DNA from: Flammeovirgaceae bacterium UBA2338
GTDB taxonomy: Bacteria; Bacteroidota; Bacteroidia; Cytophagales; Cyclobacteriaceae
Length of the DNA: 17,408 nucleotides
NCBI GenBank assembly: GCA_002344795.1
Contig: DDUM01000015.1
Location: forward strand, 1-17,408
Direction: 5' to 3'
Position numbers and translations under genes: made by a program. Under the pieces are notes generated by a model. That model was given only the letters and a program-made list of their open reading frames with translations. It was not told the DNA's origin and searched no databases. Positions 6,833 to 14,339 of this stretch are shown here, piece after piece; position 1 is the first letter of the stretch; each line of letters starts with the position of its first letter.

Positions 6833-8212
6833 ATGGTGAAGTCAAAAAAAATCATCATTGCAGGAATCCTCTTCCTTATACTCTTCGATTGTCTCAGCCA
6901 GGACATAGTTATAAAAAACATTAATACTGAAGGATCCTACTTCGTTGAAAATTTTGATAAAAATAATTTTAGAGTTGTCTATAAGATTTTCTCCAAGGAT
7001 GAACGACTTTCCGATTTTAACGTAGTGAAGTTTGATTCACTTCTTGTGGTTAATGATACAAGTAGAATAAGTATGTTCGGGAATTACAGTATTCTTGGTA
7101 ACGCATCTACTAAGAATAACTCCGCTTATCTTTTAGGATCTGCTTCTAATTCCGGTTTAGTTCTACATATCATCAATAATAATACTGGAATAGGGACTGA
7201 CCACAGAGTCAAACTCCAATTCAATTGGTCTGGCGATTCACCTTGCTACCTTACAGCTATCGAAAACAATTTTTACTTACTTGTTGAAGGCAAAGTTTCT
7301 GAATTAGTTGCTATAGCGCCAAGCGGGGAGCCTATATGGAAGAAGCTGTTTACAGGAGCCGGCTCAACCCTTTCAGTTAATTTCATGAAGGTGGTTGATA
7401 ATCAACTTTTCCTATCATTTACATACGACCCCAGGAAAAATAAAACAAAAAATGAAATAAGGGCGATTGATCCAAGTACGGGCAATGAGTCATTTTTATT
7501 TCCAATGATATATGGAAAGAAAAAGCTAACTATCGACAACATCATCCCTTATAATCAAGAAGAAATAATATTAACAGGGAGGACTTTCAAAAACTTAAAA
7601 AAGCAAGACTCAAGTCCAGGTATTCCTTATGTAGCTAAAATGAACACCATGTCTGATGCTATTGACTTTACTGAGATCAAAACAAAGGAGAATGTTTACT
7701 GGATGGGCTTTCTGAAATCAATTGAGAATCAAGGCGGTTATCTCATTGGAGAAACCTTTACAAGTGACCCTCCAGTTTACATTCCTATCGGTGGGTTTGC
7801 TGGCGTAATCGCAAACAGTATTGCCACGGCAGCATATACATGCACTTTGAGGTTCAATAAGATTGTTTTTGTGAAATTTAACACTACCGCAGATAATGAA
7901 ATTCAATCATATGGCGTAACTCCAAGGGCCACCTCCGTAAATCAATATATGCACCCCTATCGATTTGCTCACTATGCTAATAATAAAGGTAATACACATT
8001 ATTTTGGGGATAACGGTGAAGGGTCTATTTATAGCATAAGTAAAGGAAACATTAGTAAATACAATCCTACAGAAAAGACTGAACATACCATTGGGACGAT
8101 TCCAAATGCGAATGTTCCTTCTATTATCTTCCTAAGTGAGAGGTACGCACTTTATTCAGATCAAAATGTATCTAAAAGAGAATTGATTTTTAATCAAATA
8201 AAACTCCCCTAG
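6833..8212 (+). CDS. Secreted protein of unknown function, AT-rich gene
   Basis: I do not recognise this 459-residue protein. It begins with a signal peptide (MVKSKKIIIAGILFLILFDC, cleavage probably near LSQ at 21-23). Cys20 is not in a proper lipobox, so a lipoprotein is unlikely. The rest is rich in short beta strands with repeated blocks such as a hydrophobic run followed by DPSTGN or APSGEPIW, reminiscent of beta-propeller blades, but no family motif can be fixed. Residues 313-341 form a hydrophobic Gly/Ala/Ile-rich stretch that may be a surface loop or a membrane-contacting segment. The gene is clearly more AT-rich than its neighbours. It is followed after a single base by a second unknown secreted gene, so the two are probably co-translated and act together in the periplasm or at the outer membrane. 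Confidence 0.8.
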   Translation: MVKSKKIIIAGILFLILFDCLSQDIVIKNINTEGSYFVENFDKNNFRVVYKIFSKDERLSDFNVVKFDSLLVVNDTSRISMFGNYSILGNASTKNNSAYLLGSASNSGLVLHIINNNTGIGTDHRVKLQFNWSGDSPCYLTAIENNFYLLVEGKVSELVAIAPSGEPIWKKLFTGAGSTLSVNFMKVVDNQLFLSFTYDPRKNKTKNEIRAIDPSTGNESFLFPMIYGKKKLTIDNIIPYNQEEIILTGRTFKNLKKQDSSPGIPYVAKMNTMSDAIDFTEIKTKENVYWMGFLKSIENQGGYLIGETFTSDPPVYIPIGGFAGVIANSIATAAYTCTLRFNKIVFVKFNTTADNEIQSYGVTPRATSVNQYMHPYRFAHYANNKGNTHYFGDNGEGSIYSISKGNISKYNPTEKTEHTIGTIPNANVPSIIFLSERYALYSDQNVSKRELIFNQIKLP

Positions 8213-8213
8213 G

Positions 8214-8870
8214 TTGAAATTAGGATCATTCATATCCATTTTGTTTTTCTCCATTACCTCGCTTAACGCTCAAGTCATTTTTGATTTACCCCACGAAGAT
8301 AAACCTGAATTAAAAAGATTTGGAGCATCTTTTCAGGTTGGACTTGTTTTTATTAACCCTGTAGAGGTAAATGCATACATCCAAAAATATATTAAAAATC
8401 AAATTGGGAATGGGGTTGTTTTTTTGAAACATGGAGATGAAAATATAGGTAGTGCGATAAATCTGAATTTCTCTCCAACAATCAAATTCACCAATTACAC
8501 TTTGAGATGTATGGCCGATTTTGGGATTGCCAGTAAATCCATAACGGTTAATTCAAAAGAAAACAGATTTTCAATTCTGAGGTTTTCCCCTGGATTATTA
8601 CTCGATCGATTTTTCGATATCGACAACAAAAAACAATTTTTTGCCGGAGCGGGCGTTCAATACCAGTTTATGTCATTTGAAAATACTCCAGCCAATGGTT
8701 TTGGCGGAAGAATTGAATCTGGGTTTAGGTTTCGAACTTTAGAAGAGACTAACTATAGTTTTTTTTTATTGCTTGATCTCGCTAATCAAGAGACACCCAC
8801 AGCCTTTGCTTCCAAAATCAAAAGTATTGATTTCTCAGGGCTTGGCATTGGAGCAAGAATAGAGTTTTAA
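8214..8870 (+). CDS. Putative outer-membrane beta-barrel protein, TTG start
   Basis: 218 residues. The first possible start is TTG at 8214, one base after the previous stop; an in-frame stop at 8199 rules out anything longer, and no ATG occurs before the end of the signal peptide (KLGSFISILFFSITSLNAQ). The mature protein has alternating strand patterns (FGASFQVGLVFINP, FFAGAGVQYQF, GGRIESGFRFR) and ends GLGIGARIEF, consistent with a small outer-membrane barrel ending in Phe. No named family is recognised. Base composition is AT-rich like the upstream partner gene, and the one-base gap suggests translational coupling with it. Confidence 0.75.
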   Translation: MKLGSFISILFFSITSLNAQVIFDLPHEDKPELKRFGASFQVGLVFINPVEVNAYIQKYIKNQIGNGVVFLKHGDENIGSAINLNFSPTIKFTNYTLRCMADFGIASKSITVNSKENRFSILRFSPGLLLDRFFDIDNKKQFFAGAGVQYQFMSFENTPANGFGGRIESGFRFRTLEETNYSFFLLLDLANQETPTAFASKIKSIDFSGLGIGARIEF

Positions 8871-8931
8871 AGATTCTATATTAAATTCCTTTGTGTACTT
8901 TAGCTATTCGACTTTTGAATAATTCCTAATA

Positions 8932-10191
8932 ATGAAATTTTTGACTGTTCAACTTTTTGTTGCTTTGGTTTTTACCGGCAAAATTCTTTTCGCACAAACC
9001 TACTACCTCCAACCTGACCGGGTATTTGATGGAAACGAAATGCATGAAGGGTGGGTAGTAGTGGTGGCAGAAAATAAAATTGCAGAAGCAGGTCCGGCAA
9101 ACAAAATAACCCAACCCAGAGGAGCGACTGCCATTTCCTTACCGGGGACTACCCTAATGCCAGGCATGATTGAAGGACATTCTCATTTATTATTATACCC
9201 TTACAATCAAACGCCCTGGAATGATCAGGTGCTGAAAGAATCGGACGCTTACAGAGTGGCGAGAGGAACAGTACATGCCAAAAATACTTTGATGGCAGGA
9301 TTTACTACCGTGAGAGACCTTGGATCAGAAGGTGCCGGATACGCAGATGTGGGATTGAAAAAATCGATAGAAGATGGAGTGATCCCCGGCCCCAGAATGC
9401 TGGTGGCAGGCAGAGCCATAGTGGCCACAGGAAGTTACGGGCCAAAAGGTTTTGATTCGGATTTTGCGGTAATGCTGGGTGCAGAACCTGCTGATGGAAA
9501 TGACTTGATCCGCGTTACGCGTGATCAAATCGGCAAAGGGGCTGACATTGTAAAAGTGTATGCCGACTACCGATGGGGAGCCAACGGTGAAGCTGCACCT
9601 ACTTTCTCTATTGAAGAACTAAAGTTAATTGTAGAGACCGCAAAAAGCAGTGGCCGACCTACAGTGGCACACGCATCTACCAAAGAAGGAATGCGCAGAG
9701 CAGTGATGGCGGGTGTCGAAACAATTGAACATGGCGATCAGGGTGATGATGAAATTTTTAAATTGATGAAGGAGAAAGGAGTTGCCTTTTGCCCTACCCT
9801 GGCAGCTGGTGATGCCATCCTTCAGTACAATGGCTGGAAGAAAGGAACCGACCCAGACCCTGAAAGGATTGTGAGTAAAAAGTCGAGCTTTAGCAGTGCG
9901 TTAAGAGCTGGCGTGGTGATTGTTGCAGGTGGAGATGTTGGCGTATTTCCTCACGGGGAAAATGTAACAGAACTGGAGATGATGAAAGATTATGGAATGG
10001 ACAACGTTGCTATTTTAAAATCGGTGACTTCAGTAAATGCGAAAACATTCCATTTGAAAAATTTGGGTGAAATAAAATCTGGTTTTCTCGCTGATTTGGT
10101 AGCCGTAAAAGGAAATCCGTTAAAAAATATATCGGATTTAAGAAAGATATCGTTTGTAATGAAAGACGGTGTTATCTATAAACAAGAGTAA
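8932..10191 (+). CDS. Exported amidohydrolase, imidazolonepropionase/prolidase-like
   Basis: 419 residues with a signal peptide (MKFLTVQLFVALVFTGKILF, then AQ), so periplasmic or secreted. It is a metal-dependent amidohydrolase-superfamily TIM barrel. Probable binuclear metal ligands are His83 and His85 (EGHSHL), a candidate carboxylated Lys208 (DIVKVYAD), His247 (VAHAST), His267 (IEHGDQ) and Asp335 (GGDVG). The N- and C-terminal strands form the usual small beta domain (final motif KSGFLADLVAVKGNPL). The closest characterised relatives are the imidazolonepropionase-like and Xaa-Pro dipeptidase amidohydrolases; an exported member suggests cleavage of dipeptides or N-acyl amino acids rather than histidine breakdown. 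The substrate is not certain. It is GC-richer than the upstream pair and is followed after seven bases by the DUF1287 gene. Confidence 0.9.
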   Translation: MKFLTVQLFVALVFTGKILFAQTYYLQPDRVFDGNEMHEGWVVVVAENKIAEAGPANKITQPRGATAISLPGTTLMPGMIEGHSHLLLYPYNQTPWNDQVLKESDAYRVARGTVHAKNTLMAGFTTVRDLGSEGAGYADVGLKKSIEDGVIPGPRMLVAGRAIVATGSYGPKGFDSDFAVMLGAEPADGNDLIRVTRDQIGKGADIVKVYADYRWGANGEAAPTFSIEELKLIVETAKSSGRPTVAHASTKEGMRRAVMAGVETIEHGDQGDDEIFKLMKEKGVAFCPTLAAGDAILQYNGWKKGTDPDPERIVSKKSSFSSALRAGVVIVAGGDVGVFPHGENVTELEMMKDYGMDNVAILKSVTSVNAKTFHLKNLGEIKSGFLADLVAVKGNPLKNISDLRKISFVMKDGVIYKQE

Positions 10192-10198
10192 TGAGTAT

Positions 10199-10780
10199 AT
10201 GGCGAAGTGCACAATAGCCATTTTTTTATCTTTTATATTTTTTCCTGGCAAGGCACAGGAATCTTTTCCAAAAAAATTATCTGATGCTGCAGTGGAACTT
10301 ACATATCAAAAGGTTCAATACGACCCAGCATACTTTAGCATACCTTATCCCAATGGGGACGTGCCTTCCGACAAAGGAGTTTGTACAGATGTAGTCATTC
10401 GTGCTTACAGAAATTTGGATATTGATTTACAAAAAGAAGTGCATGAGGACATGATGAAAAATTTCAGTCTGTATCCAAAAATTTGGGGACTCACTAAAAC
10501 AGATAAGAACATTGATCACCGAAGAGTGCCCAACCTGATGACTTACTTTTCTCGATTCGGTGTAGTGAAAAAGAAAACCTTAAATCCTCAGGACTATGAA
10601 GCGGGTGATATTGTAGCCTGGGATTTAGGTGGTGGCACCACACATATCGGTATCCTCATTGATCAAAAGTCAAGTGATGGTCAAAGACCATTGGTGGTTC
10701 ACAATATTGGCAATGGGCAGGAGGTTTCTGATTGTCTATTCCAATACCAGATCATTGGGCACTATTCCTACAAAAAATAA
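10199..10780 (+). CDS. Exported DUF1287 family protein (NlpC/P60-like fold)
   Basis: 193 residues from the ATG at 10199, which gives a clean signal peptide (MAKCTIAIFLSFIFFPGKAQ). An upstream in-frame GTG at 10169 lies inside the amidohydrolase gene and would put a polar tail before the signal, so it is rejected. The DUF1287 pattern is visible: Cys62 in KGVCTDVVIRAYR, the block IDHRRVPNLMTYF, then GDIVAWDLGGGTTHIGIL with His149 and VVHNIG with His168. This resembles the Cys-His arrangement of papain-like NlpC/P60 hydrolases. Catalysis on peptidoglycan peptides or another amide is inferred, not shown. It starts seven bases after the amidohydrolase stop, so the two exported enzymes probably share a transcript. 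Its stop is four bases from the convergent DUF4097-like gene. Confidence 0.88.
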   Translation: MAKCTIAIFLSFIFFPGKAQESFPKKLSDAAVELTYQKVQYDPAYFSIPYPNGDVPSDKGVCTDVVIRAYRNLDIDLQKEVHEDMMKNFSLYPKIWGLTKTDKNIDHRRVPNLMTYFSRFGVVKKKTLNPQDYEAGDIVAWDLGGGTTHIGILIDQKSSDGQRPLVVHNIGNGQEVSDCLFQYQIIGHYSYKK

Positions 10781-10784
10781 ATTC

Positions 10785-11648
10785 TTAGTTGGGCTTGGAA
10801 AGTCTTATCCTCGCATCGTCCGCTCTGATGTTCACCTTGGCAGTGCCATTGGCCAATTTCAAACTGGTAAAGGTTTCTGATTTTTCGTATACATCAAAAG
10901 CTCCCTCGGCAATCACTCTGGCATCATCATGACGCACATCAAACTGACCTCCTCCTTTGGTCACCACCATTGAAACTGAACCGTCCTCTGCATTAATATT
11001 GTATTCACCCGTATTGGACAATGATGTTTCAATCATAAAATCTCCATCGTCAATATCTGCTATCACATGTGAGAAATTTCCATTTCTAATTCTTACATCC
11101 CCATCATCAATAGCTATTTCTATGGCTCCTCTTCCCTGATCCATGGTCAAGTTGCCATCGTCCAAACGGAAACGAAATTTACTGCCCTTGCAATCCAACA
11201 AATCAATGTCTCCGTTATCAACACCCATTACGATAGACCCATTGATGTTTTTAATCAGATAATCTCCGTCATCTCCCTTCACTAAAATACTGGCTCCTTC
11301 TGGTGCTTCGATTTTTATCTCGTAATCCTCGTTGTAGTACCCTACAATGCCATGACTGGATGAACCGGATTTTTCTCTGATTTTCAAATTGCCATTCGAG
11401 TTGTCTATCTCAATGGCAAAATCATCACTACCAAAAAATAGTCCTTTGGTAACTACTGTACGATCAACTTTTAAATGAACGTTTTTCCTACTCGCACCAG
11501 TTATTGTCACCTTGGCATCAGAAGAAGTTAATTCTATAGTACCCGTGGGACTCATATCAAATTCTTTATCCAAATGATAATCTCCCTCATTTTGAGCCCA
11601 AAGGGTAATGCTAAATAGAAAAACTGTAAGGGTAAGTAATGTTTTCAT
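10785..11648 (-). CDS. Secreted DUF4097-like solenoid protein with DDGD repeats
   Basis: 287 residues from the ATG at 11648, which begins a signal peptide (MKTLLTLTVFLFSITLWAQ); nine earlier in-frame codons (to 11675) add nothing. The mature protein is a chain of short beta strands separated by an Asp-Asp-Gly-Asp motif recurring about every 18-20 residues. The motif glycine (or alanine) falls at residues 128, 146, 165, 183, 202, 223, 243 and 279. This is the layout of the DUF4097/DUF4098 'putative adhesin' beta-helix family, though here it is unusually regular and acidic, which might bind calcium. It lies 60 bases downstream of the PNP gene on the same strand and may be read with it, although the functions look unrelated. 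Role unknown; a surface or periplasmic structural protein is likely. Confidence 0.85.
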   Translation of the reverse strand: MKTLLTLTVFLFSITLWAQNEGDYHLDKEFDMSPTGTIELTSSDAKVTITGASRKNVHLKVDRTVVTKGLFFGSDDFAIEIDNSNGNLKIREKSGSSSHGIVGYYNEDYEIKIEAPEGASILVKGDDGDYLIKNINGSIVMGVDNGDIDLLDCKGSKFRFRLDDGNLTMDQGRGAIEIAIDDGDVRIRNGNFSHVIADIDDGDFMIETSLSNTGEYNINAEDGSVSMVVTKGGGQFDVRHDDARVIAEGAFDVYEKSETFTSLKLANGTAKVNIRADDARIRLSKPN

Positions 11649-11708
11649 ATCGTACATATCGGGTGGTTTCCCCAATATGACGCTGAATGGCTACCAAAGG
11701 TTGCACTT

Positions 11709-12524
11709 CTATAATAATCCTATCAAATCGACATACAAATCAGTGAGAGCTACTTCCGCTTTTCCTGCAATTTCAATGATTTCATCAATGTTGGCAGGTT
11801 TCAAATTATCTGGATCGCAATCATCTGTAAGTACTGAGATAGCGCAACAAGGCAACGAGACATGATTGGCCACTATTACTTCAGGAACAGTAGACATCCC
11901 GACTGCATCCGCACCAATCCTACTCAAAAAGCGATACTCTGCCCGGGTTTCAAGGTTGGGTCCTGTAACACAAACATAGACTCCTTCATTTAATGTAATC
12001 CCGCGCTGGCTGGCAATGGTTTTTAATTTGGCATTAAGCCTCTTATCATAAGGTTGGCTCATGTCAGGAAAACGGGGACCTTGCGAATCTATGTTTGGAC
12101 CACGCAAAGGGTTGTCCGGCTGCAAATTGATATGATCATCAATGAGCATCAGCTCACCTTTGTGCCAGTTCAAATTCATATTGCCCGCAGCATTTGAAAT
12201 CAACAAATACTTTACACCCAGTTCTTTCATTACCCGAACCGGTAATGTGATTTGATCGGCTGAGTAACCTTCGTAATAATGAAACCGACCATGCATCGCC
12301 AATACTTGCTTTCCATTTATTTCTCCACTGATCAGCTTCCCTTTATGAAACTCAACGGTTGACACTGGAAAGTGAGGTATGGCACTGTATTCTATCTCAA
12401 TTGGGGTTTCAATTTTTTTTGTAAAAAGATTTCCCAGGCCTGTACCAAGAATTATTCCAATCTCAGGATTTTGTACACCCTGAGATTTTATAAACTCAAC
12501 TGCCTCCTTTATTTTTTTTATCAT
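11709..12524 (-). CDS. Purine-nucleoside phosphorylase (PNP, trimeric family)
   Basis: The enzyme phosphorolyses purine nucleosides to free base and (deoxy)ribose 1-phosphate for salvage in the cytoplasm. The 271-aa length and motifs fit the trimeric PNP/MTAP family: phosphate loop GTGLG at 27-31, MHGRFHYYEGY with His82, LLISNAAGNMN, GPNLETRAEYR with Glu192, and GMSTVPEVIVANH with Met210. The base-recognition position is TDDCDP (Thr233-Asp234) where 6-oxopurine-specific PNPs have Thr-Asn. MTAP-type enzymes have Asp there, so adenosine or methylthioadenosine may be accepted. ATG 12524 gives the family N-terminus; the frame extends to 12569, but that part lies in an inverted repeat. An A8 run occupies codons 2-5. 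DUF4097-like gene downstream. Confidence 0.93.
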   Translation of the reverse strand: MIKKIKEAVEFIKSQGVQNPEIGIILGTGLGNLFTKKIETPIEIEYSAIPHFPVSTVEFHKGKLISGEINGKQVLAMHGRFHYYEGYSADQITLPVRVMKELGVKYLLISNAAGNMNLNWHKGELMLIDDHINLQPDNPLRGPNIDSQGPRFPDMSQPYDKRLNAKLKTIASQRGITLNEGVYVCVTGPNLETRAEYRFLSRIGADAVGMSTVPEVIVANHVSLPCCAISVLTDDCDPDNLKPANIDEIIEIAGKAEVALTDLYVDLIGLL

Positions 12525-12541
12525 CGATTCGATGTTATCAT

Positions 12542-12594
12542 TTAACCACAAAAGGCACAAAGAACACAAAGCGCTCTGTGCTCTTAGTGGCTAA
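12542..12594. repeat. Imperfect inverted repeat of the dispersed 'CACAAAG' type
   Basis: Two 21-base arms (12542-12562 and 12574-12594) are reverse complements at 16 of 21 positions around an 11-base loop. Read as minus-strand RNA, three of the mismatches become G-U pairs. The left arm and loop carry stuttered units (ACCACAAAAGGCACAAAG, then AACACAAAG). From memory, sequences of this type occur in many intergenic regions of Bacteroidota and other bacteria; I cannot test copy number here. It sits in the 77-base gap (12525-12601) between the creatininase gene and PNP, where it could form a leader hairpin or a partial terminator. Confidence 0.6.
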
Positions 12595-12601
12595 AAGGAA
12601 A

Positions 12602-13364
12602 TTATTCATAAAAATTATCCTTATCAGTTTCAGCCACGTCCATAAAAAATTGAGCGACTTTTTCAGTCACAGCCTTAAAATATTTTTCTCCTTTTTCTGC
12701 TGTTGCCTTTCGCGGATCACCCACTCCCGTATCTTTTGTCACTTTTGTCCACTGCCTTTCTGCCCAGGCCCACCCTTCCTGAATGGCCCCGAATTTAAAT
12801 TTTTTTTGCACTCCCGTCACCCGCCTCATTCAGGGGCAATACCAGATCAGATCGGAGGTAAAGCATAAGACTCGTTTCCATCTCTCCTGCATGATCATCT
12901 TTATTCTCAAAAAATAATTTTTGATCTAAGGACTTAAACCAATCACAGCTGCTGATAAACATCCTGGGGAATTGAAGCCCTAATTCCCTGATCATGGGCT
13001 TAAAGTCGTTGCCTCCATGGCTGTTTAAAATGATCAATTTAAAAATCCCCTGACGGTTCAACACTTCAATAACGTCCCTTAGCACAACAAACTGTGTGCT
13101 TGGATTCATGTTCATATCAAGGGTCACATCATGTTGTCCTGTGTTCACACCAAACGGAACTGTGGGCAGGACGATAATCTTACTTCCTTTTTCCCAGCCG
13201 ATGCGAGCCGCTTCAGCAGCAATTGCTTCCGCTTCGATGATATCAGTACCATAGGGCAGGTGATAATTATGAGCCTCTGTGGCTCCCCATGGAAGTATAG
13301 CTAAGTCGAAAGATGCTTCTTTGATGTATTTCCAATTGTTCTCTTTTAATAGATAGGGTCTCAT
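12602..13364 (-). pseudogene. Creatininase-family metal-dependent hydrolase, frameshifted
   Basis: Residues 1-188 are read from ATG 13364, then an A8 run (plus-strand T8 at 12800-12807) shifts the frame and a stop follows at 12795. The rest of the family (KFGAIQEGWAWAERQW to the end at 12602) continues in another frame; seven As instead of eight would give an intact 253-aa protein of normal length. Metal-site motifs are present: Glu30 and His32 (TEAHNYHLPYGTD, Asp41), His116 (NSHGGND), and HAGEMETS with Glu161/Glu163. The family includes creatinine amidohydrolase, FAPy deformylase (ArfB) and MftE; the substrate here is unknown. The cause may be a true mutation, an assembly indel, or slippage that makes both forms. 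It starts one base after the lytic transglycosylase stop, so they are in one operon. Confidence 0.85.
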
Positions 13365-13365
13365 T

Positions 13366-14328
13366 TTATATGGCAGGAAGTGCGATGGTATAGGTTTCGT
13401 TTCTCCTTACCGTCAGTCTATCGTCACGTAACCACGGATTGTGGCGCTTGAGCAATTTATAATTTGATCCTTGTTCCAGAGCAAATTCGACCAAGTCCGG
13501 AATGGTCTCTTTCACTTCCACAAAGCGCAATGAATCTTGCTGATAAAGATGCTGTGGGTTAATTTTAAATCCATAGCGCACAGGGTTTTCAATTATTTCT
13601 TTTATTGCCAAAATCCTAAAAACGTAGCGAGCAGTCTCTTCATTTAGAAATAAATCGTAATAACTATCTACTTTTTGTTTTTCAATAGCTCTTCCCAATC
13701 CACTCATCCCTCTGTTGTAAGAGGCGGCTACCAAAGTCCAGTTACCAAATTTTTCATATGCCTTATTAAAATAACTACATGCCGCCTCAGCCGCTTTGAT
13801 AGGATCATAGCGCTGGTCTACTTCTCTTGTTATTTCAAGCCCATTTTCTTTTCCTGCGCTTCTTACAATTTGCCAAAATCCTACAGCATTAGCAGGTGAA
13901 ATCACATTGAGTAACCCACTTTCAATCAATGGCAGGTATTTAAAATCATCAGGAATACCATTTCGCTTTAGAATAGGCTCAAATTGAGGAAGCCATTCGT
14001 TGGCTCTTTTCATCAAAAAAATGGTGTTGCTGTGAAAGTAGATGTTGATCTGAAGTTCTTTGTCAATCTGCTCACGCAAGTCTGAACGATCTAATGGCAC
14101 CTGCTCTCCTGCAAAACTCAATTCTTTAGGGAGCTCGTAGGAGATAGCGAGTAATGGCTCATCTTCTTGTGGCAATCCTTCATACACCGCTTCTGGATTA
14201 TTACCCAAACCTACAATTTGCTCCAATCGCTCAATACGTGTGTTGATAAAAATGACAAGGAACAAAAGCACGGCCAATCCAATGATCACCAGCAATTCAA
14301 TACGGTACTTTTTTAAAAAACTATCCAT
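13366..14328 (-). CDS. Membrane-anchored lytic transglycosylase (GH23/SLT, MltD-like)
   Basis: 320 residues. One N-terminal helix (about 10-29) anchors the protein with its bulk in the periplasm. The SLT domain (about 100-245) carries the catalytic Glu136 in YLPLIESGLLN, followed by SPANAVGFWQIVRSAG and AASYNRGMSGLGRA, as in the MltD/GH23 family. The enzyme cleaves the MurNAc-GlcNAc bond of peptidoglycan with formation of 1,6-anhydro-MurNAc. After the SLT domain there is only a short region of about 60 residues (ending TVRRNETYTIALPAI) where MltD relatives usually carry LysM repeats; I see no complete LysM. The gene lies between the LOG gene (11-base gap) and the creatininase gene (1-base gap), in a tight minus-strand cluster. 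Confidence 0.92.
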   Translation of the reverse strand: MDSFLKKYRIELLVIIGLAVLLFLVIFINTRIERLEQIVGLGNNPEAVYEGLPQEDEPLLAISYELPKELSFAGEQVPLDRSDLREQIDKELQINIYFHSNTIFLMKRANEWLPQFEPILKRNGIPDDFKYLPLIESGLLNVISPANAVGFWQIVRSAGKENGLEITREVDQRYDPIKAAEAACSYFNKAYEKFGNWTLVAASYNRGMSGLGRAIEKQKVDSYYDLFLNEETARYVFRILAIKEIIENPVRYGFKINPQHLYQQDSLRFVEVKETIPDLVEFALEQGSNYKLLKRHNPWLRDDRLTVRRNETYTIALPAI

Positions 14329-14339
14329 CGCACTTTCAA

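Noticed and set aside
12511..12520. Second A8 tract (minus strand) at codons 2-5 of PNP, a possible phase-variation site
   Set aside because: The reading frame is intact and the tract encodes a plausible Lys-rich start (MIKKIKE); nothing indicates slippage here beyond the run itself.
12525..12569. 15-codon upstream extension of PNP
   Set aside because: It runs through the inverted repeat and encodes a Cys/Leu-rich stretch unlike the family; ATG 12524 gives the expected N-terminus.
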